A stretch of 64,000 nucleotides of DNA, taken from Rehmannia glutinosa (lineage: Eukaryota > Streptophyta > Magnoliopsida > Lamiales > Orobanchaceae). The notes below the pieces were generated by a model. The model made no database searches. It saw only the letters and a program-made list of their open reading frames with translations, and was not told where the DNA came from. The translations under genes and the position numbers were made by a program. Of the stretch, positions 1 to 12,346 are shown in pieces (positions within the stretch are counted from its first letter, which is position 1; every line of letters starts with the position of its first letter). The stretch lies in the NCBI GenBank assembly GCA_016081115.2, contig CM071930.1, positions 41,019,335-41,083,334 on the forward strand, read 5' to 3'.

Positions 1-1505
1 AAAAACAACAGGATCAAGAAGATGAGGTACACTCTAACTCATCTCATTCTGATTCAAGTGATAGTGACTGTGAAAGATTTTGAGCACATTAAATCCTCAC
101 ACACTATTCTAAATGAGGAAAACAACTAGCTTAAAAGCCAAAACTCACAACTGATTAAAGAGCTGATTACTCTGAGTCAAATAGCTGATGAGAATACTAA
201 GCTGGAGGCTGAAAATGCTAAGATAATAGCAGAATTAGCTGCTACAGAAAAGAGGGAAAAAGATCTTAAAAATGTGATTGCCTCATTTACTAAGGCATCC
301 AAATCTTTGGATGATCTAATTATGAGTCAAAAGGAATGTGAAGTTAAGGTAGGCATAGGATTCAGTTCCTTTGTGCATAGCCAAACTCCAAGAGTGATCT
401 TGGAAAAAAGGATCTTCAAGAAATGAAGCATCCCAAAAATCCAAAACACCAAATGATGCACCCACATTCACTCCAAAGCAAAATCACAATCACACTGGCC
501 TAGGATATAAAGGAAAAGGAAAGAAGCCAGTTGAGTATGCTGAGAGGGCAGCTGAGAAGAAATCCAACCGAGTTTCTCAACGCAAACTCAAAATAGAAAG
601 TACTTTGTAAAAAGCAAACAGAGCTACTAGAAACCCCAGAAATTTCATCAGAGAAATACATATGATGGGAATAGTAGAAACTACCCAAACCAAGCTGATT
701 GGTACAATGTGAAAAATCAGCAAAGACCAATGGAATACAAGCCTAGATGGCAAAGACCTAAAACTCAGCAAAGGTCGTTCCAAAGGCAAAAGAGCTATTA
801 TCAGCACACATACATACCCAAGCACTACACTCAAACATATCACAACTATCCTAAAAGAGCAATTGCTAAAACACACACACAGGCATACAGACAAAAGAAA
901 TAGCTGTATAAACCTAAAACCCCCAAGCAATTTGCGAAAGTGCACTATGATTATGGCACTGATAGATGGCAACCACTTAGAGTCAGACCATTTGGCTATA
1001 GGTTGGTTGGAGCATCTTACAACACTAACACCCAAGGACACAGACAAGTTTGGGTACCTAAAAACTGATTTCCTTGATTGCAGGTTCAAGGAACAGCTGA
1101 GTGCCAAGGAACCTGGTACATGGATAGTGGTTGTTCCAGACATATGACAGGAAACAAGAAAAATCAGTCAAGATTCAAGGAGATTAAAGGTGCAAAAAGT
1201 TATATTTGGAGGAAATGAAGCTCCAGGGGAGATCAAAGGCACATGATCTATCAAGAAAAATGGATTGGAAATCACAGATGTTTATGTTGAAGGCCTCAAC
1301 TTCAACCTATTAAGCATCAGCCAACTCTGTGATAAAGGCTACAATGTTGGATTCAACATGGGAGTGTGCCAAATCAAAGATGCTGAATCAAATGAAATAG
1401 TGCTGCAAGGATCAAGACAGAAAAATATGTATGTGGTAGATTGGTCTACTGCTACACCAAGCACTTGTCTGCTAGCAAAGAGCACATCCGAATCAAGTTG
1501 GTCTG
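1..1505 (+). pseudogene. gag C-terminal part and protease of Copia A (broken)
   Basis: The stretch matches the gag C-terminal region of Copia C (17980-19054) almost base for base, including an Asp/Ser-rich acidic segment and a Gln/Lys/Tyr-rich basic segment. At about 1100-1145 one frame reads WYMDSGCSRHMTG, the aspartic protease active-site region of Copia elements with the catalytic DSG triad intact. The following LLSISQLCDKGYNVGF-type segment (about 1300-1360) is the usual link towards the pre-integrase region. Several stops and frameshifts break the reading. Confidence 0.8.
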
Positions 1506-2400
1506 TGGCATAAGAAGCTGAGTCACCTGAATTTCAAGACAATCAACAAGCTTGCAAGGAGTCATCTTGTAGAAGGATTTCCAGACTTCGTGTACAAGAA
1601 AGAAAGTGTATGCGATGCATGCCAGATGAGAAAACAAATTAAATCTTCATTTAAGGACAAGCCAAGTCCTTCTTCAACAAGGATATTACATCAGTTGCAT
1701 ATGGATCTATTTGGTCCAGTTGAACCAGCCAGCATAAATGGGAAGAAATACACCCTTGTGGTAGTAGATGATTATTCAAGGTATACATGGACCATCTTCA
1801 TGTGTAAAAAGAAGGAAACTTTGCAGAAGTTACCTCAGCTGATGAAAAGAGTTCAAAATGAAAAGAGCCAAACCATTATAAAAAATAAGATCTGATAGGG
1901 GAACTGTGTTTGTCAATGGGATAATAACTCAGTATTGTGTTGAAAATTGTATTGCTCATGAGTTATCTGCAGCAAGAACTGCACAGCAAAATAGAGTAGC
2001 TGAAAGAAGGAACATGTTAGCTGTAAGCTGGATTGCCTAAGAGATTTTGGGCTGAAGCCATTAGCACAACATGCTATACTCAAAATAGATGCATGATCAA
2101 CAAGCAATTGACTAAGACTCCCTACGAGATTTGGACAAGGAGAAAGCCAAATGTTAGGTACTTTAGGATATTTGGATGCAAATGTTTCATCCACAACAAT
2201 GGCAAAGATAATCCGAAGGCTTTTAATGCTAAAGCTGATGAAGGTATTTTTTTGGGATACTTAGCTGAGAGTAAAGCCTATAGAGTGCTAAATAAGAGGA
2301 CTATGGTTATAGAAGAGTCCATCCATGTGGTTTTTGATGAACCAAATATTAATAGAGAAGACATTGAAGAGTTAACTGATAAGCTGAATCAGCCAACAAT
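1506..2400 (+). pseudogene. GAG-pre-integrase and integrase of Copia A (broken)
   Basis: WHKKLSHLNFKTINKLAR begins at about 1506 and is the His half of the integrase zinc domain; the Cys pair follows in CDACQMRKQ. The catalytic core is visible in HMDLFGPVEP, VVVDDYSRYTW and SDRG. Near 2005 the text jumps from VAERRN to the equivalent of GLPKRFWAEA. Compared with Copia C this removes about a dozen codons that contain the conserved helix after the third acidic residue. Stops occur near 1893 and 2037. The integrase is therefore inactive. Confidence 0.85.
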
Positions 2401-4202
2401 GCAGAAGAGTCCCTATGTTGAAGCTGAAGTGAGAGCACTCAACCCAGATGAAGATGAAATAGCTGAATCAAAAAGACAGCTGGATAGTCTGCAGCTGAAT
2501 GAAAATGAAAGAGCTGCTCAAGACAACTTAGCTGTGAGATGGCTGAATCCAGCAGACTTACTACAACCTGATGTGAGATGGCTGAGAGATCATCCACCAA
2601 AGTTGGTTATTGGAAATGTAAGAGATGGCATAAGAACCAGATCCAGAGCACAACATGAAGCTATGTTCACTTGTTTTATTTCCCAAATAGAGCCAAAAGA
2701 TGTGTCTCAATCATTGGAGGACACACATTGGATTCAAGCCATGCAAGAAGAGTTGAATCAGTTTGAAAGAAACAAAGTATGGGAATTAGTGCAGAGGCCA
2801 ACCCATCAGAATGTAATTGGCAAAAAATGGGTTTTCAGAAACAAGTTGAATGAAGAAGGATCTGTTGTGAGAAACAAAGTAAGATTGGTAGCCAAAGGGT
2901 ATTGCCAAGAAGAGGGCATAGATTATGATGAAACCTTTGCTCCTGTTACAAGATTAGAAGCAATAAGGATGTTTCTTGCCTATGATGCGCACAAGAACTT
3001 CATAGTCTATCAAATGGATGTGAAGAGTGCATTTCTAAATGGACTGTTAGAGGAATAAGTTTATGTTGAACAACCTCCAAGTTTTGAGCAGAAAACTATT
3101 GGAGATAAAGTCTATAAGCTCAAGTAAACATTATATGGATTAAAACAAGCACCAAGAGCATGGTATGATACATTGTCTCAGTTTCTAACTGACAATGGAT
3201 TCACCAAAGGCAAAGTTGATAGAACACTCTTCAGAATTCAAGATGGAGAGAGCATAATGCTTGTTCAAATATATGTGGATTACATCATTTTTGGATCCAC
3301 AAATAAAGAGCTGTGTGACAAATTCTCAAACCTCATGCAAGGTAAATTTGAGATGAGCATGATGGGAGAGCTGACTTTCTTCCTAGGACTTCAAGTCAAA
3401 CAATTGAAGGATCGAACCTTCATAAGTCAAACAAAATATACCAGAGATTTAATGATGAAATTTGGTATAGAAGAGAAGTCTTCTATGAAAATTTCAATGA
3501 ACACATCGGTCAAGATGGACATGGATGCAGATGGCAAAGCTGTAGATCAAACCAGATATAGAGCTCTCATAGGATCATTGCTCTATTTAACAGCAAACAG
3601 GCCAGACATCACCTTTGCAGTAGGTGTATGTGCAAGATTTCAATCTGCACCAAAGGAGAGCCACATGACTGCAACTAAGAGAATCCTAAGATATTTGAAG
3701 GGATGCCAGGAAGGTGGCTTATGGTATCTAAAAGAATGTGGATTCAAGCTTATTGGTTACTCAGACTCAGACTATGCTGGATGTAGAGTTGACAGGAAGA
3801 GTACCTCAGGTACATGTCAAATGCTTGGAAATAGATTGGTTTCCTGGTTTAGCAAGAAACAAAACTCAATAGCAACATCCATAGCTGAAGCAGCCTACAT
3901 AACTGCGGGCAGTTGTTGTGCCCAAGTCTTATGGATGAGACAACAACTGAGAGACTATGAGATTGAAGAAAAAGAGATTCCAATTATGTGTGATAACACT
4001 AGTGCTATTGCAATCACTCGCACTCAAGAACAAAGCATATTGATGTCAGATATCATTTCATAAGAAATCATGTTGAAAAGAAAGACATCACCCTGGAAGA
4101 CATCTCAACTGATAAGTAGTTAGCTGATATATTCACAAAGCCTCTATGTGAATCAAGGTTTGAAGAACTCAAAAATGAGTTAAGGTTAATTGAGCTAAGT
4201 TA
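2401..4202 (+). pseudogene. Reverse transcriptase and RNase H of Copia A (broken)
   Basis: The RT domain starts near 2730 (WIQAMQEELNQFERNKVWEL) and continues through AFLNGLLEE (stop at 3056-3058) and LYGLKQAPRAWYDTL. The catalytic box at 3272-3283 reads YVDY, while Copia C has YVDD, so the second catalytic Asp is lost. RNase H motifs follow: GYSDSDYAGCRVDRKSTSG near 3755 and the SIAEAAYI/CDNTSAI region near 3880-4010. The end of pol (LADIFTKPL) is readable at about 4120-4150 in another frame. One large deletion is absent, so this is decay by point changes and small indels. Confidence 0.9.
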
Positions 4203-4752
4203 GTTTACTCAGAAGACTCAATCAGCAGAGATAGAAGATGAGAAATTTGAAAAAGATAAGGTTTCATGTTTCAGCTAAGTGAAACAGCCTTGTCGGGAAG
4301 TCAGCTGTATCAAGTTAGTTGGCAGCTGAGTTACATCATGTGAAGAGAGAAGTAGAGTTAAGTCACTTCGGACATAAGCTGAATCATTTATGAGCTAAGT
4401 AACAAAAACGCAGTCGTTTTAAATGAGCAGAAATGTTTTTAAGGATGACGTCAGCTTAATAATGACAGTCACAGTAAAAGCTGCACAGGAACCCATATGA
4501 TTGGATATAAATGTTGATGCATTAAATGCGAGGAATTAAATGCGGTTTTGACATTTTAATCTGAGCCGTTGATTTTGATCAAAAATTTCAAAATCCGAAG
4601 TGTGTCCTTTCATGACCTTTATATACGAACTTTCGTAATTCTCTCACCTTACGCGAATTGTTCATCTTCAAAGCAAAAAAAAAAATCTATCTGAAACCCT
4701 AAGGTCTCTCAAAGCAAGTTCTTCACTTTTCGTTCGGTAAAAATCTCTAAAA
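4203..4752 (+). promoter_or_regulatory. Spacer between pol and extra ORF of Copia A, promoter-like
   Basis: No coding sequence is seen. A TATA-like TTATATAC lies at 4619-4626, about 130 bases before the ATG at 4753. An AAACCCTAA telo-box lies at 4694-4702, in a CT-rich stretch that looks like a plant 5' leader. Copia B has the same AAACCCTAA at a comparable place before its own extra ORF. This suggests that the extra ORF is, or was, made from its own short transcript, but splicing from the genomic RNA is equally possible. Confidence 0.4.
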
Positions 4753-7700
4753 ATGGCTCCAAAGTACGATTTTGTGAAACTCTCGAAGCAATTCCACACT
4801 GGTTCTTCAGTGGATTTTGATGGAATGGTAAAGCAGGGTGTTGATGAGACCATGGTTCTGAAGATAGCAGAGATGTTGGAAAAGTCTATTCTCAAGGCTT
4901 CTCTGACTATGGAGTATTCTCATACCTACCTTGAGGAGGTAGTATTGTTCTACGTCAACGTAGAGGTGCAGGACGAAGAAATCAAATCTTCCGTCCACAG
5001 CAAGGTCATTAAACTCAGTGCAAAAGACATTGATGAGCATTGTTTGTTGCCCTCGGAGGGCGTGAAGGAAATATACGAGGCTGATGTCGACTTGGCTGCT
5101 GCATGGAAGGAAGTGGCCAAACCCGACTGTGCTTCTAAAGTGGTTTTCACAGCTGACAAGAAGTTGCTGAAAGACGACTATCACAAACTGATGGATGTCA
5201 TCTCGAAATGTGTCGACATGAAGTTTGGCAGCTTCAATCAGTTGTCTAAGACAAAGTTGATCGTCATGGCTGCGATCATGAAAGGGAAGAAGGTTAACTG
5301 GGCTGAGTTTGTCAACAGCAGACTCTGTCAGAATGTGATTAACAAGACCTTTAAGGAGGATGCGTCTTTTGGATGCTCACTTGGATATGGTCTTGTGATT
5401 GGCCATTTGCTGGAACTGAAGGGTGTTGCTCTTTGTCATCGCAAGCCCTTTCAAGTGAACAAGAGGATGTTCAGGGCAAACCTTTTCGGTGCCCAGAAGA
5501 GAGCTCACGCAAAGAAAGCTAATAACAGTGAGGGGGAATCAGCTGACCCTAAAGACACAACTGAGATCCCTCCCCCGAAGAAGAGAGCTGCCCCTGCAGC
5601 TAAGATAAAGAAAGCACCTGCTCCCGTAGCACAATCTAAAGCACCTGCCCCTACAGCCGAGTCCCCTGCCCGAGCAGCCGAGACTCCTGCCCCTGCAGCA
5701 GAGACTGAGAAGGAATCTCAAATCCCTTCTCCAGTCGTTTAGAAGAAGAGGATTGCCAAGACGAGAAAGGCATTGCCTCTAAGAAAAACACAAAAGCATT
5801 CACTTTTGAGGAACCAGAGGATGTTGAACAAGAAGTTCCTCTGCTCCCATCAAGGAATAGACGGTTGTCCAGGCGATCTAAACTTGAAAAGACAGTTGAA
5901 TCTGCTACCCAGCCAGAAAAAGAAGCCGAGACTGCTGACATTCAGGAAGAGCAGTCTCCTAAAGTTATTGATGATCCGCAAAGTCTGCTGAGGATGATCA
6001 GCAGAGACCTGTTGCAGACCCACCAGTGTGCGAAAGACAGCTGAGGGGAGTGAAGCAGCAGAGACAACTGAGCCCACTGTCGAAAAGGTTGTCTCTCTTC
6101 ATACAATTGATGATGTTGCTTCTACGGAAGAGCAAGGTCTTCTATCTCCCATTCCGAAAACCAGAGGTGAAGATGAAGATGATGATGACGATGTAATCAT
6201 GTATTTTCCACTTTACCCAGATATTCAACGACGCTTATGATAATGGAGAGCATGGAAGCTGGATCACTCAAGGGTGCAGTTCATTCGCCCTGAGTTTATA
6301 GAAGAAGAAGAAGAGTTGCTCCGATTCCTTAGTGTTGCAACTGTCAGACAGGCTCTCAACGAAGACAACTGCATGGATATCCTCCGCATCATAAAGGCGG
6401 ATGAAAAGGATAAAGCTGAGGAGCAAGCCCGAGCATTGGAAAAATAAAAAAATATGCGAATTTACAAGCTCTCCAGATCACACTCACATGCATCTTGATG
6501 TGCTCTCAGAAAGTGATGAGGATATGGATCCCACTGCTGCAGGCGAGAAGTCAGATATGCAGCAGGCTATGAGGGAATCCAGAGCTATGCATGAGCAGCG
6601 TCTGTTTGAAGGCCCAGGAGAGTCCTCACAATCTCTCCTGCAAATTGATCCTCTGGGAGTGGTACATCAGATTGCATCAGATATCGCTGCAGCCACGTCC
6701 CCTGGACAATCAGAGGATGGCTCCAAGGGAGCTGGTGATGAAGCTGGGAAGTTGGGCACCCAAGCTGAGCCAACCCCTGTAGAAGGTGTTCTCACACCTG
6801 TCCCAATGGCTGAGCACTCAACGGATAAAGCCGCGTCTCTAGAGAAGAGTGACCCCACAATCAGTCACTTAGCTGGTGAACTAGCTGAGGGGGAAACTCT
6901 CTCCACCACAGCAGGGTTGGAGGTTGCTGTGGGAGACTCATCTTTGAAGCAAGGAGGCAAAGTTGAGAAAGAAAGTGAACAAAAGCAGAGTGACATTGAC
7001 GAAGCTCGGACAGTTGACTCTGTCTCAGCTGAAATGTCCACTGCTCTGAAGGCAAATGACACTGCCGATGCAGCCGTGGCTAAGGATGGTAGTGCCCCAT
7101 AAGTTAACACTCTGGGTACAGAAAGTGCAATCCAAGGGGTTGAGACCCCGAGGGATGCCATTATCGAAGACCCTAAGACAGTTGAGATTGTCGAAGGGAA
7201 CACAGAAGGCCTCACAGCAATTGAGTCTGCTGGGGGTGTTGAAGGCCCAAGGGAGGTTGAGACTTCCTTGGGTAAGGGTCAAGATACACAGAACATTCCT
7301 GCAAAGGATAGATACATCATTTTTGGGATCAGAAGATGAAGCTGAGTCCACTCCGCTTGCAAATCCTACGGACCCAGCTGAGGATGTTCTCAAAACTAAG
7401 AGCCAAATCAGTGAGAAAACGGCTCACACGAATTTCAACATTGATGATGAGCCAATTCCGCAAGTCTCATCATCATCCGATGATGCTGATGTTACAGCCG
7501 AGGAAGAGGTAATTCATTTAGAAAAGTCTACTGAGACCGAGGAAGGTGTTAAGACAGCTGAGGCTCAGTTAGTTGGGCAACATATCAAAAATGGCCCAGC
7601 TAGAACCAAGTCAGGTGCGCAAGTTTCCACAGCTGCAGCAGTAAAGACTCCATCAGCTCCATCGCAGGCTCACACAGCTGTGAACATTGCCGATGAAGCT

Positions 7701-9435
7701 GCCGCAGCAAAGGTATCGAGAGTCGAATCCACTCAACTACAATAAGGGAAGGCAACGAATGGACGAGACCCAGAAATTCCCTATGTGCGCGATGATGTCT
7801 TTCAAGACATGTTTCCGTTCACCCAAAACCTGCCCGCATCCGAAGAAGAGACTGCTGCTGAACGAAGGCGATACACTGTAAGAGAAGATCCCATCATTCC
7901 CACCGACACGATTGTTCCAACAGACTTTGATTTCGACACAGAGTAGCCGACAGTTGAATCGAGCGAGATAGCTGAAATTCGTGAAGTCTTCAAGAAGCTC
8001 TGTGCGGAGATTGAGAAGATTGAACGACACCAGGCCTCACTGGATTTACGCCTGGACAATCGCGATGCCACTCTAACAACAGACTTGAGAAGGATCGTGG
8101 TGCGAATTCAGGAATGGACCCAACAGTAGACTGCAATGAGAATCGAGCAAGTACGATACTTCAAAGCCTTATATCGAAAAATGCTCGTATGGAGTGCGGA
8201 TAACTCCATGATTAGGCAGAGGATGAAGGACTACATTGAAAGAATAACCCAGTCTCACAAAAATGATATGGAGCTGTTGCAACAATTTCATAAGAATAAA
8301 ATCCTCAGACTCGGAAATGCAATGAATGGAAAATTCAGCCTCCTCATGGATGAAATGAAGATAGTTAGAGCCGAGTCTAAGGAAATTCAATCGGAGATTC
8401 GAACCGCATCTGATTCAGCATACTCCAAGCACGATTCCACGATTAACAGACTGGACTTTCTCCTTGGAAACATGTTCCCTGGGGTCCCTCTCTCCTTTAC
8501 TGATGCCAAAAAGGGGGAAGAGGAGTCCATAAAGGGATTGAAAGAAGAAAAACAGAAGAAAGACGCAGCTGAGAAGAAATACGCAGCTGTGAAGAAGGGT
8601 AAAGTAGCTGAGGGGGAAAGTTCGAAGGATTTGACTTTGATGTTAGCTGAAACCCCTCAGCAAGGTCATGTTACTGCCTCCATCATCAGCAAACTCCCTG
8701 TGACTCTACCAATCGAGCACGTTGCTATGCCAATGGCAGAGAAAAGGAAGATTATTGAATCAGAGTTTGCGGAGTTAACTGAAAAAATAGGATGCTCGCA
8801 TTCAGAACTTGATGAGACAATTTGGTGGTATTCCAGCAGGGAAGGATCAGGATGCGATACCTGATAATGGAACTGAGTCTAGATCTATCGAGGAGTTTAA
8901 GACTCTTGAATCATAAGGCTATTTCCATGGAATGGCTCTGGCCCAAGCCTTGGATTTGTACTGGGAGAAAGGTTTAGCCTTGTGTGATGTAGTTGAAAAG
9001 CAGATATTCAGTCAAATGTCGGTCGAATCCGAAAGCGTAGACTCCGTGCAAGACACACCTAGAGGCAGAGGAAGAGCTGAGTCAGGTAGAGGAAGAAGTG
9101 GTGGTGGAAGAGGTTCCCTACCTCGACCAAAACCCAAGGACATTGAATACGTAGATCCTGACAAGAAAGGCCTGATCTACTGGGTTGGACACGACTACCT
9201 TGCCAAACTAGAAGTGGACAGGAAGAATGTTGAGGCAGTAAGAAGACAAGAAGAAGAGAATGAGAGGCAGAACCGAGAATGGCTCACGAGAAAGCAAAGG
9301 GATGATGCTTCCAAACGGGCATATGAAAAGAAGAAAATGAGGGAAGAAAAAGAGAAAAAGAGGAAGAAAGCTGATGACGGCGAGGAGCAAATGAGAGCTG
9401 AAGAAGAAAAAGGAAGGAAGCAGCGAAGGCGTTGA
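4753..9435 (+). pseudogene. Extra ORF downstream of pol in Copia A (SIRE-type third ORF, broken)
   Basis: The first 329 codons (4753-5742) are open. Residues 1 to about 245 look like a globular domain of the kind annotated as a plant transposon protein domain; the rest is a Pro/Ala-rich repeat (PAPAAE-type) with Lys patches. The reading then shifts frame several times but keeps protein-like composition: acidic Ser/Glu/Ala-rich text (6401-7745), a helical segment (8136-8864), and an RGRGRAESGRGRSGGGRG box near 9060-9110, followed by a highly charged Lys/Arg/Glu coiled-coil tail ending at 9435. The function is unknown. Position and length match the env-like or extra ORFs of SIRE elements, but I see no clear signal peptide or membrane segment. 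Confidence 0.75.
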
Positions 9436-9752
9436 ACTGTTGCTGTGAACCCCTTTGTGTATTACTATTGTAAATACATTCATGTAAGTCGTCTGTAATA
9501 TACTTAGTGAATTTCCTGTAATTTTTCACTCTATATGTATTCTTGTATCTTAGCTTAGATATGTATATTGCTCAGATAAGAAATGCTCTGATACCAAATG
9601 TAAACAGCTATGTAAAGGACAAGAATGTTATGATCGATAAAACGATCTATTTTAAGCATATATTCTTTGTTACTGCATTGTCTGTATGTATCTTTGCTGT
9701 TTATGTTTTGTTGAATTTTTTTAAGTTTTGGCATCATCAAAATGGGGGAAAT
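9436..9752 (+). other. 3' untranslated region and polypurine tract of Copia A
   Basis: Noncoding AT-rich sequence after the extra ORF. It ends in a polypurine tract, AAAATGGGGGAAA (9739-9751), directly before the TGTTAGGAAA start of the 3' LTR. This tract would prime plus-strand DNA synthesis. Confidence 0.7.
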
Positions 9753-11252
9753 TGTTAGGAAATTTATTAAGTAGATTTTGATGATACCATGTAAAACATA
9801 AACTAGGAAGTTGGCACCCCATTTTCCTTGTAAGTTGTATAGTAATAGATAGGGCTGGAAAAGTTGAGTCAAGTCAGCTATGCCAAGGGATACAAGAAGT
9901 CAACTGCGGACTAGATTGAAGACTCTGCCGTGTGTCAGCTGAGTATGGCCAACAAGGAAGTCAAGGACTCGACTGAAGGAGTGTCAGCTGAGGAACAACT
10001 GTAAGAAGTGTCAGCCAAGTTATCTCAAGAAGCCGAGTCTCAAAGTTGAAGTGACAGTTGAGTCATCCAATGACGGAAGCTGACTCAAGTCACCTGGGGT
10101 AAAGACAGCAGTTTAGTTAAGACAACTGACTTAGATCCGTTGATTAAAGTCAAGAATGTTACTCAGAATAGTCACATGTCAAAGTTGTCAGGTGTAAAGT
10201 GTTAGTCCCAGATTTGTGCAAAAGGAATAAACCAATGGGAAACACTGCACCGTGGGTCAGATAATCTGCAATGTTGCAAGACATTTAATACGAGGAAATG
10301 TCAACATCAAGGACTGCAGACAAGACAATCCAACAAACACAAGTGACTTTTGAAATTAGCATATCTCTTCAATGGGCAAAATTTCAAAAGTGCACTATAA
10401 AAGGCTGAGGAATTTATTGAGAAAAGGTAACCTGAACCACGAACAAGCAAGCATTATTCAAGCAGTTAATCTGCAATATTCTCATTAATATTCAAGAAAA
10501 TCCAAAAGCCTTAAACTCGAAGGAAATTGATCCAACACACGCTGTGAAGGAAAGACAACTTCAAATCTGTTGAAGAGGAAACTTTTGAAGAATCAAAAGG
10601 GGTCTACTTTCCAAGGAGGATTGTAGGAAGGTTCAAGGTCAAACCAGTATCAAGTTTGTTGGAGGGCTTCGTGATCAAATCCAAGAACTTGAGAAGTGAG
10701 CTCAAGTAGCAAGCGCAAATGCCTGTGAAGAAGCTGAGTCGCAAGAGAAGCCAACTCTGTGATTAAGGTTGTCTCCAGACTGTTCACCACTTTGTAAACT
10801 GATCTGTTACTTAGTGGATTCCTCCAGGAGCTGGAGAAGAGAGGATTAGAAGAATTATCCCATCTTCGAACCTCTATAAAAACTTTTGTGTCATTTACTT
10901 TTAGCACATTTATATTCCTGCATATTTATTTCATATCTGCTAATACAATCACATTTGTTATCCAACTGATAATTAACTAAGTGTTAAAAACAAGTGTTTA
11001 AAACAAACCTAAAACAAATCAAAGGGTGTTAAGTCTTCCACTGATAAAACCAAACCAGCCAAGTTAAGTTTAGGTTAAACAGCCGAGTTATTCTATCAAC
11101 AGCTCTATCGAGTCTGTTGAGTAACCAACTTAGTTGTCTCTCAAGAACACAACTGTTTGAGTCAACTCTGTTGTAACTTTAAAAGGACTAAAGTCAAAAG
11201 TTTGGTAAGGTTTATTCAACCCCCCCTCTAAACCTTACTTCACACCCCTTGG
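9753..11252 (+). repeat. 3' LTR of Copia A
   Basis: It starts TGTTAGGAAATTTATTAAG right after the polypurine tract. Its first 560 bases or so match the truncated 5' LTR of Copia C at 16860. Near its end it has the pyrimidine-rich ATTCAACCCCCCCTCTAAAC typical of SIRE-type LTR ends. The last base is uncertain: a TTCACA end at 11244 and an end near 11252 are both possible. The next recognisable sequence is reverse transcriptase of Copia B. Confidence 0.8.
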
Positions 11253-12031
11253 TACCTACAAAAACTTCTAAAAAAGTTTGGAATTGAAGAAGGAAGAACT
11301 GTTGCAACTCCAATGGCAACAAACACCAAACTCGACAAGGATGAAAAAGGTAAATTGGTTGATGAACCAAATATCGAGGTATGATTGGTAGTTTACTTTA
11401 TATACCTGCAAGTAGACCCGATATTCTTCATGTTGTATGCCTATGTGCTTGATTTCAAAGCAATCCCAATGAATATCATTTAAGTGTCGTTAAAAGAATT
11501 TGTAAATATTTGAAAGTCACTATTTCTTATGGATTGTTTTATGCAACGAATGAAAATTTTTCTTTAAAAGGATATAGTGACTCGGATTATGCTGGTAATA
11601 TTGATGATCGTAAAAGTACATCTGACTTATGTCAATTTTTAGGCGATTACCTAGTTTGATGGTTTTCTAATAAACAAAACTATGTATATTTATCAACGGC
11701 CGAACCCGAATATATTTTCGCGGCTTTTGGTTGTACACAATTACTTTGGATGAAATAAACCTTAATGGATTACAAATTTTCTTTCGAAAATATTCCTATT
11801 TTTTGTGATAATGTGTCCACTATCAATATTTCTCAAAATTCGGTTCATCATAATCAAACCAAACATATTGAGGTTCGACATCATTTTTTAAAGGATTGTG
11901 TCTCTAAACGAAAAATTGAGATGTGCTTTGTTTCATCTCAAGATCAATTCGCGGATATTTTTGCAAAACCATTACCTGCCAAGTCTTTTAACCCAATTCG
12001 AGCTCGTTTAGGCATAATGCATATCGAATAA
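11253..12031 (+). pseudogene. Reverse transcriptase end and RNase H of Copia B (broken)
   Basis: LLKKFGIEEGRTVATPM starts near 11265, then RGMIGSLLYIPASRPDIL, KRICKYLKVTISYGLFYAT and GYSDSDYAGNIDDRKSTSD. These are the conserved end of Copia RT and the start of RNase H. From 11765 the frame is open to the natural end: CDNVSTINISQNSVHHNQTK, HIEVRHHFL, QFADIFAKPL. Stops in WFSNKQ (V*WF) and after LLWMK show that it is dead. Confidence 0.85.
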
Positions 12032-12346
12032 AGTATATATTTACATTTTGAGCGTTTTATTGTCATTAAAAAGTTTTGGGGTGAAAAATCTTATTTTCAA
12101 AACTCAAAAATCGGACAAAGGAATTAAACTGAAGTAGGCACAAGTCGCCATATAGGGTGACCGGTCGCCCTGCATAACATAATCCCTTCAAAACAGATAT
12201 GTTCTTCTTTTCTTCTTCATTTTTCTCCTCCTATTTTAAACCCTAAGTTGCGAAAAAAAACCCAAAACTTCAATCTCTCTCAAAACTTCACCAAACTTGG
12301 TGATTCTTGTTGCTAATCTCTTCTTTTTTGTGAGAATTACACATAT
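12032..12346 (+). promoter_or_regulatory. Spacer before extra ORF of Copia B, with palindromic repeat and telo-box
   Basis: No coding sequence is seen. Two GTCGCC-centred units 20 bases apart (12144 and 12164), the second reading GTGACCGGTCGCCCT, match repeats in the LTR of the same element (15013-15072). An AAACCCTAA telo-box lies at 12238-12246 in a CT-rich leader-like stretch before the ATG at 12347, as in Copia A. Confidence 0.4.

Larger units (their letters stand above)
1..11252 (+). mobile_element. Copia element A, SIRE/Maximus type, 5' end outside window
   Basis: A Ty1/Copia retrotransposon read in the order gag tail, protease, integrase, reverse transcriptase, RNase H, a long extra ORF, polypurine tract and 3' LTR. 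Copia order (integrase before reverse transcriptase) is seen directly. An extra ORF after pol is known from the SIRE/Maximus lineage. The reading frame is broken in many places, so this copy is dead. Its 5' LTR and gag start lie upstream of the window. Beyond its 3' LTR the sequence resumes in the reverse transcriptase of another Copia element (B), so A was probably inserted into B. The exact 3' LTR end is uncertain by about 10 bases. Confidence 0.9.

Noticed and set aside
5539..7393. Long antisense frames opposite the extra ORF of Copia A
   Set aside because: They mirror the biased composition of the plus-strand ORF and show no domain.
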